Assembly: GCA_019425045.1 (NCBI GenBank) | Contig: JAHYYI010000023.1 | Location: forward strand, 1-24,659 | Reading direction: 5' to 3' | DNA length: 24,659 nt | Source of the DNA: Collinsella sp. | GTDB lineage: Bacteria; Actinomycetota; Coriobacteriia; Coriobacteriales; Coriobacteriaceae | Shown here: positions 7,521 through 13,529 of the stretch, piece by piece | How positions within the stretch are numbered: position 1 is the first letter of the stretch | Layout of the letters: every line of letters starts with the position of its first letter | The notes under the pieces: generated by a model | The model's input: the letters and a program-made list of their open reading frames with translations, nothing else | Databases searched by the model: none | Told to the model about the DNA's origin: nothing | Position numbers and translations under genes: made by a program

Positions 7521-9424
7521 TAGCAGCCCTCCTCTCGCGCGACCGTCTTGGATTTAGCAATGTCCGCGACGTTAGAAGGACCGTCTGAGCGATCGATCAG
7601 CAAATCTGCCAGCTCGTCGGCCAGCGACTCAACCGTATAGAGGCCGTCAAAGCGCAGTGGCACGTCTGCCTTCGCAAGCGCCAACGCCATGCGCTGGGCA
7701 GCGGGAACACCCAAGCCGATTGATTTAAGCTCATCCGCATGCGCAAAAACCTGAGCGGGCGTGCCCTCAGCAAACACCGCGCCCTCGTTCATCACGACAA
7801 TACGATCGCAGCAATTGGCAAGGTCATCCATACTGTGTGAGACCATGACGACGGTCAGGCCCCCATGGTGAAGTCGATCGATGAGCTCCAGGAAATCACT
7901 GCGCGCCGCCGGATCGAGCCCCGCCATGGGCTCATCGAGTACCAGGACCTCGGGCTCCATGGCAAGCACGCCAGCAAACGCCACGCGCCGCTGTTGGCCA
8001 CCCGAAAGCTCAAAGGGACTCTTGTCACCCACCGTGGCCAAGTCGAGGCCCACGCGCGCGAGCGATGACTCAACGCGGCGCGCGACCTCGGCCTGCGACA
8101 AGCCAAGGTTGTGCGGGCCAAACGCCACGTCCTGCGTCACGGTTTCGGCAAACAGCTGACGCTCGGGATATTGAAACACCACGCCGACCTTGGCCTTAAC
8201 CGCGGCGGCATCTTTCTTGTTTGCCAGGTCGAGCCCCAACGCGTAAACGGAACCCTCCTGGGGGCGAATCAAACCGTTGAGATGCTGGACCAGCGTCGAC
8301 TTACCCGAACCGGTATGGCCTGCTAAGCCCAGGAACTCGCCGCGACGCACCGTCAGCGATACATCGCGCAGCGCCCACGGGCTGCTGGGGTCGTTTCCCC
8401 AGAGAGCCTGTTTGCTCGATTTGCCCGCAACGGCCGAGCGCTTATGCCAGCGGCGACGCTCGCGCGGACTGAGCGAATAACTGTACGAAACATGGGATAG
8501 CTCGATGACAGGCTCCGACGCGTTGTCCTCGTTGTCTACCGGAACAGTGCCGTCAGCGATTTCCAACTGGGACGCGGAAGGCTGCCCCGCAGTGCCTGCC
8601 CCGCTCCGCTCGGTATAGGCCTGCGCAACCTCGGCAACCATATCCGCCTCGCGCACCTGCGCGCAAACGGGTACGCCCTTCGCACGAAGTGCCATGCCCA
8701 AACGGCACGACTCCGGCATGTCCAGGTTGAGCTGCGCAAGTTCGTCCGCCCGCGTCAAGATTTCCTCGGGCGTACCGAGCATGGCAACGCGCCCCGCCTG
8801 AAACACCGCGACTCGATCGGCCTCGGCGGCCTCTTCCATAAAGTGCGTAATCATCACGATGGTCATGCCGCGAGCGTGCAACGCGCGGCAAGCCTTCATG
8901 AGGCCCTTGCGTCCACGCGGATCGAGCATCGAGGAAGCCTCGTCCAATATGAGCACGCGCGGTTCCATGGCAAGCACGCCGGCAAGCGCCACGCGCTGCT
9001 TTTGGCCACCCGAGAGCGCATGGGTCTCGTGGCGCTCAAAGCCCACCAGGCCCATGCCCTTCAGCGCCTCGCGTACGCGCTGCGCAATTTGCGCCGATGG
9101 CACGCCAAGGTTTTCGGGACCGAACGCAACGTCATCTTCGACAAGCGTTGCCACCAGCTGGTCGTCGGGATTCTGGAACACCATGCCTGCGGTCGAACGA
9201 ATGTCGTAGACCAGCTCGGGATCGGACGCATCCATACCGTTGATACGTACCGTGCCCGCATCGGGCTGCAGCAGCGCATTCAGATGCTTGGCAAACGTCG
9301 ACTTGCCCGACCCATTGCCACCGAGGATGCAGAAAAACTCCCCGTCCTCGATGTTCAGATCGACACCGTCGAGTGCCGACACGGCACCGTCATAGCTAAA
9401 GGAAACGCCCCGACACTCAATCAT
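7520..9424 (-). CDS. ecfA: Single-chain ECF ATPase (EcfA1-EcfA2 fusion)
   Basis: This 634-residue protein holds two complete ABC ATPase domains, where most ECF systems use two separate genes. Domain 1 (about 1-240) has Walker A GGNGSGKST (35-43), Q-loop Q84, signature LSGGQ (137-141), Walker B VLILDE (157-162) and H194. Domain 2 (about 315-585) has GHTGSGKST (369-377), LSGGQ (483-487), VLVLDE (503-508) and H540. The linker (about 270-315) is polar and low in conservation. The post-Walker-B sequences differ: DEASSMLDP in domain 1 and DEPMAGLDP in domain 2, as in the EcfA1/EcfA2 pair. It powers the transporter formed with EcfT and RibU. Its ATG overlaps the ribU stop (ATGA) and its stop overlaps the ecfT start. 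Confidence 0.92.
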   Translation of the reverse strand: MIECRGVSFSYDGAVSALDGVDLNIEDGEFFCILGGNGSGKSTFAKHLNALLQPDAGTVRINGMDASDPELVYDIRSTAGMVFQNPDDQLVATLVEDDVAFGPENLGVPSAQIAQRVREALKGMGLVGFERHETHALSGGQKQRVALAGVLAMEPRVLILDEASSMLDPRGRKGLMKACRALHARGMTIVMITHFMEEAAEADRVAVFQAGRVAMLGTPEEILTRADELAQLNLDMPESCRLGMALRAKGVPVCAQVREADMVAEVAQAYTERSGAGTAGQPSASQLEIADGTVPVDNEDNASEPVIELSHVSYSYSLSPRERRRWHKRSAVAGKSSKQALWGNDPSSPWALRDVSLTVRRGEFLGLAGHTGSGKSTLVQHLNGLIRPQEGSVYALGLDLANKKDAAAVKAKVGVVFQYPERQLFAETVTQDVAFGPHNLGLSQAEVARRVESSLARVGLDLATVGDKSPFELSGGQQRRVAFAGVLAMEPEVLVLDEPMAGLDPAARSDFLELIDRLHHGGLTVVMVSHSMDDLANCCDRIVVMNEGAVFAEGTPAQVFAHADELKSIGLGVPAAQRMALALAKADVPLRFDGLYTVESLADELADLLIDRSDGPSNVADIAKSKTVAREEGC

Positions 9425-10011
9425 GCGCGGCCTTTGACCTGGTCCTTTTTAGGCGTGATGAGGTTGGAGACTGCCTTGTACACTGCAAGCGTCAATACCG
9501 AGTTAAGCACGGTCTTGATAAGGTTGAACGGCAGCACGGCAGGAATCATGAGCGGGGCGATCACATCGACCGAGCCATACCAGAACCAAACACCAATGGT
9601 AAGGTTTGCGACCATAGACAACGCCGTAGCGGCAATGACGCCGAGCGCTAGGCCAATCACGGCACCCTTATAGGTATGCATCTTCTGGTAGACGATAGCC
9701 GCGGGCAGAATATAACCCAGCGTAGCCACCAGGTTCATAAGCGCACCGACCCAGTCACCCGTGGTGAGCGCATGGATAACGATCGCCATGGCGGCAACAG
9801 CAGTGCCGGCGCCGGGGCCATACGCAAAACCGCACACCATCGCCGGTACCAGCGACGGGTCATACGTCAAAAACGGCGCCGAAGGAAGGATGGGCAGCTG
9901 CACATACATAAACAGGGCGCCCAAGGCGCACATCAGCGCCATGGTAACGAGCTGTTTGGTGCTCCACCTATTCGTGTTCTCAAAATGGATATGCTGCGAC
10001 TGTTCAGACAT
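9421..10011 (-). CDS. ribU: Riboflavin ECF transporter S component
   Basis: This 196-residue integral membrane protein has about five to six hydrophobic segments, beginning with TKQLVTMALMCALGALF, a typical N-terminal segment of ECF S components. The substrate is inferred from the FMN riboswitch directly in front; RibU-type S components bind riboflavin. The start at 10011 is chosen over an in-frame ATG at 10032. The latter lies inside the 3' strand of the riboswitch, whereas 10011 has an AGAGG/AGGTG purine stretch at a proper distance. The gene overlaps ecfA by 4 bp. Another flavin-related substrate (FMN or roseoflavin-like) cannot be excluded. Confidence 0.85.
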   Translation of the reverse strand: MSEQSQHIHFENTNRWSTKQLVTMALMCALGALFMYVQLPILPSAPFLTYDPSLVPAMVCGFAYGPGAGTAVAAMAIVIHALTTGDWVGALMNLVATLGYILPAAIVYQKMHTYKGAVIGLALGVIAATALSMVANLTIGVWFWYGSVDVIAPLMIPAVLPFNLIKTVLNSVLTLAVYKAVSNLITPKKDQVKGRA

Positions 10012-10026
10012 AAGATCACCTGCCTC

Positions 10027-10203
10027 TTTCATCCGGACTCTAACCGTTGGTACTGGGATCTCACCAGTTCAGCCGGCATGCGAACCAACGCACACACGGG
10101 TCGCGGACTCATCGGCTCGGTCGCAGACGCCTCGCCTACGCCACGGCACCCCTTTGGCACCGCCCGATTTACCGCCAGTGGGGAATTTCACCCCGCCCTG
10201 AAA
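10027..10203 (-). ncRNA. FMN riboswitch (RFN element)
   Basis: The minus strand has the conserved blocks of the FMN aptamer. Near its 5' end are GGGCGGGGTGAAATTCCCC and then ACTGGCGGTAAATC; near its 3' end are CCAACGGTTAGAGTCCGGAT and TGAAAG. The ends TTTCA and TGAAA can pair as the base of P1. The variable arm between is about 80 nt and GC-rich. The 3' strand runs straight into the ribU ribosome-binding site, so control at translation initiation is the simplest reading; there is no obvious T-run terminator between aptamer and start codon. Confidence 0.95.
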
Positions 10204-10214
10204 CAGCAATTGCA

Positions 10215-10242
10215 AGTGTAGCACGAGCAATCGTTCGTGCAA
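10215..10242 (-). promoter_or_regulatory. Promoter of the riboflavin transport operon
   Basis: On the minus strand TTGCAC (10237-10242) and TACACT (10215-10220) are separated by 16 bp, with a TGC extension before the -10. The start site would lie just upstream of the FMN aptamer. A 6-bp inverted repeat, GCACGA and TCGTGC (10221-10240), fills the spacer and could be a repressor site. Confidence 0.6.
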
Positions 10243-10319
10243 GTATGCCAAGGGTAATTTGTGGCGGGGATCAGTTGCCGCAGCAGCCGCGTTCCCCACC
10301 CATCCCAAAGTAGCGCGCC

Positions 10320-10340
10320 TTTCGCGGCAAAGCCGCGAAA
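10320..10340. other. Short perfect hairpin in the groL-ribU gap
   Basis: TTTCGCGGC and GCCGCGAAA form a 9-bp perfect stem with a 3-nt AAA loop. There is no T-run on either side, so its role is unclear. The rest of the gap between groL and ribU holds the riboflavin operon promoter and the giant inverted repeat; no gene is seen there. Confidence 0.4.
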
Positions 10341-10409
10341 CAGCGACCGGGACACGTATTCCCAACAACCAAGTCCTCCGCCCACGCCGACCTCAAGGCC
10401 GTAAACGCA

Positions 10410-10554
10410 GGGAATCCGGGGGCGTGACGGGGGCTTCTCTCCGGAACATTCCGCAGGACGCAAAGAGGCTCCGCAGCGCGAAGCGCGATGCGGAGCCTCT
10501 TTGCATGTCCGAGGACGTTCCGGAGAGAAGCCCCCGTCACGCCCCCGGATTCCC
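10410..10554. repeat. 145-bp giant hairpin downstream of groL
   Basis: The arms 10410-10447 and 10517-10554 are perfect reverse complements over 38 bp. The enclosed 69 nt contain a second perfect 16-bp stem (10460-10475 with 10489-10504; GCAAAGAGGCTCCGCA) around a 13-nt GCGCG/CGCG-containing loop. It starts 27 bp after the groL stop on the minus strand. It could end groESL transcription, but there is no clean T-tract. A miniature mobile element or an insulator hairpin are alternatives. Confidence 0.85.
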
Positions 10555-10580
10555 GGTGGGAGTTCTAGACCTTGTCGGCC

Positions 10581-12218
10581 TTAGTACATACCGCCGCCCT
10601 GCTGACCAGCGGTGGCAGCAGCGATAGCGTCCTCAAGCTGAGTGTTCTTGGGCACATCGGAGACGGTGGCCTCGGTGATGAGGATCAGGCTGGCGACAGA
10701 AGCAGCGTTCTGCAGGGTGACGCGGCTGACCTTGACGGGGTCGAGGACGCCCATCTCGATCATGTCGCCCCACTCGCCGTTGGCAGAGTTGAGACCCTGG
10801 CCGGCGGGCAGCTCGGCAACCTTGTCGACCACGACAGCGCCCTCAAAGCCAGCGTTCTTGGCGATGGTAGCGACCGGAGCGGTCAGAGCCTTCTTGACGA
10901 TGTCGACACCGATCTTCTCCTCGGGGTCGTCGAGCACAACGGCGTCGAGCGCAGGAGCAGCGTCCATGAAGGCGACACCGCCACCGGCGACAATGCCCTC
11001 CTCGACAGCAGCGCGGGTAGCCTGCAGAGCGTCCTCGACGCGATGCTTGATCTCCTTGAGCTCGGACTCGGTAGCAGCGCCGACCTTGATGACGGCAACG
11101 CCACCGGAGAGCTTGGCCAGGCGCTCCTGGAGCTTCTCGCGGTCGAAGTCAGAGGTGGTGTTCTCCATCTCACCCTTGATCTGAGCGATACGAGCGTCGA
11201 TGGCCTCCTTGGAGCCAGCGCCGCCGACGACGACGGTGTTGTCCTTGGAGATGGTGACGGACTTAGCGGTACCGAGCATATCTGCGGTGATGTCAGCGAC
11301 CTTCACGCCCAGCTCGTCCAGGGCAGCCTGGCCACCGGTGAGGACGGCGATGTCCTCGAGGATGCGCTTGCGGCGATCGCCGTAGCCCGGGGCCTTGACG
11401 GCGCAGACGTTGAGGGCGCCACGAATCTTGTTGAGGACCAGGGTAGGCAGAGCCTCGCCGTCGATGTCCTCAGCGATGATGAGCAGGCCACGGCCAGCGC
11501 GCTGGACAGCTTCGAGAACAGGCATGATGTCCTGGACGCTGGAAATCTTCTGGTCGGTGATGAGGATGTACGGATCCTTCATCACGGCCTCCATGCGGTC
11601 GTTGTCCGTGACGAAGTAAGCGGAGACGTAGCCCTTGTCGAACTGCATGCCCTCGACGGTGTCGATGGTGATGTCGAACGTCTGGGAATCCTCGACGGTG
11701 ATGACGCCGTCCTTGCCCACGACCTCCATGGCCTCGGCGATCTTCTCGCCGACCTCGGGGTCACCGGCGGAGATGGTACCGACGGAAGCAATCTGCTCCT
11801 TGGTCTCGACCGGCTTGGCCTGCTTCTTCATCTCGGCGACGGCGGCGTTGACGGCCTTGTCAATGCCGCGACGGATGGCCAGCGGGTTGGCGCCAGCGGC
11901 GACGTTGCGCAGACCGTCGTTGACGATGGCCTGGGCGAGCAGGGTTGCGGTGGTGGTGCCGTCACCCACGGTGTCGTTGGTCTTGGTGGCGACCTCCTTC
12001 ACCAGCTGGGCACCCATGTTCTCGATGTTGTCCTCGAGCTCAATCTCCTTGGCGACGGAAACGCCGTCGTTGGTGATGGTCGGAGCACCGAACGTGCGCT
12101 GCAGCGCGACATAGCGACCCTTGGGGCCCATAGTGACGGTAACGGCGTCGGCCAGAGTGTTGACACCCTTGGCGAGCTTAGCGCGGGCATCGGTGTTGAA
12201 CGTAATGTTCTTTGCCAT
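10581..12218 (-). CDS. groL: Chaperonin GroEL (Hsp60)
   Basis: This is the 545-residue subunit of the cytoplasmic ATP-dependent folding chamber. It begins MAKNITFNTDAR, has the ATP-binding GDGTTT at 85-90, and VEDALQATRAAVEEG followed by a GGG motif near the equatorial C-terminal part, all as in the family. The segment GPKGRYVALQRTFG differs from the usual GPKGRNVVLE form. The tail ends GGGMY, not in a long GGM repeat. The start at 12218 is chosen over an upstream in-frame ATG (12269) because GGAGG lies about 10 nt upstream and the family N terminus begins here. It follows groES after 97 bp. Confidence 0.98.
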   Translation of the reverse strand: MAKNITFNTDARAKLAKGVNTLADAVTVTMGPKGRYVALQRTFGAPTITNDGVSVAKEIELEDNIENMGAQLVKEVATKTNDTVGDGTTTATLLAQAIVNDGLRNVAAGANPLAIRRGIDKAVNAAVAEMKKQAKPVETKEQIASVGTISAGDPEVGEKIAEAMEVVGKDGVITVEDSQTFDITIDTVEGMQFDKGYVSAYFVTDNDRMEAVMKDPYILITDQKISSVQDIMPVLEAVQRAGRGLLIIAEDIDGEALPTLVLNKIRGALNVCAVKAPGYGDRRKRILEDIAVLTGGQAALDELGVKVADITADMLGTAKSVTISKDNTVVVGGAGSKEAIDARIAQIKGEMENTTSDFDREKLQERLAKLSGGVAVIKVGAATESELKEIKHRVEDALQATRAAVEEGIVAGGGVAFMDAAPALDAVVLDDPEEKIGVDIVKKALTAPVATIAKNAGFEGAVVVDKVAELPAGQGLNSANGEWGDMIEMGVLDPVKVSRVTLQNAASVASLILITEATVSDVPKNTQLEDAIAAATAGQQGGGMY

Positions 12219-12316
12219 GGTAGGTAATCCTCCAAAAGAAACGTGACTCGCGCCGCCGCACCGAGTCATTTGCGGCGGGCGCGTTCAAAGACGAATCGTG
12301 CGATTCCGGCTGAGGC

Positions 12317-12610
12317 TTAGGCCTCGACGACAGCGTAGATGTCGTCGGCGCGCATCAGCAGATACTTCTCGCCGTCGACCTTGACCTCGTTGCCACCGAA
12401 CTTACCGTAGATGACAACGTCACCGACCTTGACGTCCATGGGGATGCGCTCACCCTTGTCGTTGACCTTGCCGGCGCCAACGGCAACGATGGTGCCGCGC
12501 TGCGGCTTCTCCTGGGCGTTGCTGGCGATATACAGACCAGAAGCGGTCTTCTGCTCGGCCTCGTCGGGCTTGACCAGAACACGATCTGCAAGCGGCTTCA
12601 AAGACGACAT
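12317..12610 (-). CDS. groES: Co-chaperonin GroES (Hsp10)
   Basis: The 97-residue lid of the GroEL chamber has the typical start LKPLADRVLVKPDEAE, the mobile-loop region around TASGLYIA (23-30), and the roof and C-terminal strands GDVVIYGKFGGNEV and ADDIYAVVEA. Length and motifs are standard. AAAAGGAGGAG lies just upstream of the ATG. It is the first gene of groESL, and a 7-bp GC hairpin sits immediately before the ribosome-binding site. Confidence 0.98.
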   Translation of the reverse strand: MSSLKPLADRVLVKPDEAEQKTASGLYIASNAQEKPQRGTIVAVGAGKVNDKGERIPMDVKVGDVVIYGKFGGNEVKVDGEKYLLMRADDIYAVVEA

Positions 12611-12632
12611 GCTTGTCTCCTCCTTTTTGGGC

Positions 12633-12651
12633 CGCGCGGTTATGCCGCGCG
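12633..12651 (-). promoter_or_regulatory. Hairpin in the groES leader
   Basis: CGCGCGG and CCGCGCG form a 7-bp stem with a 5-nt loop. The stem ends about 10 nt before the AAAGGAGGAG ribosome-binding site of groES. It could stabilise the 5' end of the message or modulate translation with temperature; neither is shown by the sequence. Confidence 0.4.
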
Positions 12652-12682
12652 AATTAACCCTTTTTGTTTGCGTACGCGTTGA

Positions 12683-12711
12683 ATGGTACCCACGAATGGC
12701 GGGTTATACAA
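12683..12711 (-). promoter_or_regulatory. Candidate groES promoter
   Basis: On the minus strand TTGTAT (12706-12711) and TACCAT (12683-12688) are 17 bp apart. Both hexamers match the vegetative consensus only in part. No CIRCE (TTAGCACTC-N9-GAGTGCTAA) and no HAIR site is visible nearby. Confidence 0.35.
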
Positions 12712-12719
12712 CACGGAGT

Positions 12720-12738
12720 CAAAAAATCTTATTTTTTG
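12720..12738. other. A/T hairpin upstream of the groES promoter
   Basis: CAAAAAAT and ATTTTTTG form a perfect 8-bp stem around a CTT loop. On the minus strand it lies upstream of the candidate groES promoter, where it could act as an UP-type A/T element or as a bidirectional stop. It also adjoins the outer end of the large inverted repeat next to it. Confidence 0.35.
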
Positions 12739-12966
12739 GCACTTAGATTTTCTGAATGCCGGGGGATAACTTAGCGGTGCCTTCCGTGTGGCTCCGGAGG
12801 GGCGGGGCATAAGGTTTCCTGCTCGGGCAGTCCTGCTCGCACGAAGGCCACATTAAGTGGCCTTCGGCTCGTGCGGAACTCACGATAAACCTTATGCGCC
12901 GCCCCTCCGGAGCCACACGGGAGCCAGGTTAACTAATTCGGTCCCGGCATTCAGAAAAGTCAGTGC
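12739..12966. repeat. About 230-bp interrupted giant inverted repeat upstream of groESL
   Basis: Three nested pairs of arms are seen. They are GCACT/AGTGC (12739-12743, 12962-12966), a perfect 16-bp pair TTTTCTGAATGCCGGG (12748-12763) with 12943-12958, and a 34-bp pair with one mismatch (12784-12817 with 12887-12920). The 69-nt centre contains a perfect 10-bp stem CGAAGGCCAC/GTGGCCTTCG (12842-12851, 12857-12866) with a 5-nt loop. The unpaired stretches between the arms differ on the two sides, as if the repeat were partly decayed. Confidence 0.85.
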
Positions 12967-13463
12967 AGCAAAATGGCGATGCGGATAGGAATGTGGGCAT
13001 GGTTTTCGCTGCGCGCACGGGTCCCCTGGGGAGCACCGTGCATTTTTGGGAGTATTCAGCAAGCCAGGACGGCTGCATACGCGCCGGACATACCTTATTG
13101 GTCCCCAGAACGCCTTCAGCGGGCGGTTTTGGTCGGTGGACAGACCCCGTTGGGACAAATGGGCGTACTTCGCGCCGTACCGGAGCCCAAAATGACGTCA
13201 ATCTCCGCAACGTTACTCAGCCGCAGCGGCACCGGCAGAGCTCGCGGTGCTGAATACTCCGTTTTTTGCACGGTCCAGGCGGGGGTACATCAGGGCCAGA
13301 AAGAACATCCCGGCCTTTTTATGCAATCTGTAATGTGAAGTATGCAAAACACATGAGGTTGCACTGCTGATGTCCAAATTGAACGCACGGAGCAGCAGTA
13401 CCTCAACCCCGCGCCCAAATCCAACAGAGCAGGGACGCTCATGGCGGATCCCCACCGAAACGC
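12967..13463. other. About 500-bp stretch without a recognisable gene, with further inverted repeats
   Basis: Open frames up to about 120 codons exist on both strands, but they overlap each other, lack good ribosome-binding sites and resemble no family that I recognise. An interrupted inverted repeat spans 13036-13273. A smaller hairpin pairs GAGGT/ACCTC and ACTGCTG/CAGCAGT across 13355-13404. A weak plus-strand GGCC...GGCC hairpin with TTTTT lies near 13291-13320. A structured RNA or a decayed repeat element fits better than a protein gene. Confidence 0.5.
13036..13273. repeat. 238-bp interrupted inverted repeat in gene-free DNA
   Basis: The left arm (13036-13061) reads CCGTGCA, then TTTTTGG, then GAGTATTCAGCA. 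The right arm (13248-13273), read on the other strand, has CCGTGCA, then AAAAACG, then GAGTATTCAGCA. Thus 7 + 12 bases match perfectly, while the 7 bases between them differ by a T-run versus an A-run. The roughly 186-bp interior has no gene recognised here. Confidence 0.55.
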
Positions 13464-13511
13464 AAACGCGGCTCGAGCGCCATCCCAAAATAGGCTGCAT
13501 GAGCCGCGTTT
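13464..13511 (-). terminator. Hairpin terminator of the YtcJ-type amidohydrolase
   Basis: AAACGCGGCTC (13464-13474) and GAGCCGCGTTT (13501-13511) form a perfect 11-bp stem with a 26-nt loop. It begins about 20 bp past the amidohydrolase stop on the minus strand. The minus-strand exit reads GCGTTTGCGTTTC, only moderately T-rich. Confidence 0.55.
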
Positions 13512-13529
13512 AACGGTACGACATGAATA

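Noticed and set aside
10572..12227. A 551-codon plus-strand open frame opposite groL
   Set aside because: It is the mirror of highly biased groL codons and is rich in Leu, Gly, Asp and His without any domain. groL on the minus strand is certain.
12712..12745. Possible CIRCE element in front of groES
   Set aside because: The GCACT-containing segment lacks the TTAGCACTC-N9-GAGTGCTAA arrangement. The symmetry seen belongs to the A/T hairpin and the larger inverted repeat.
12963..13338. Overlapping open frames of about 90-120 codons on both strands
   Set aside because: Several compete for the same DNA, none has a good ribosome-binding site or recognisable family, and the region carries inverted repeats. 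It was treated as non-coding.
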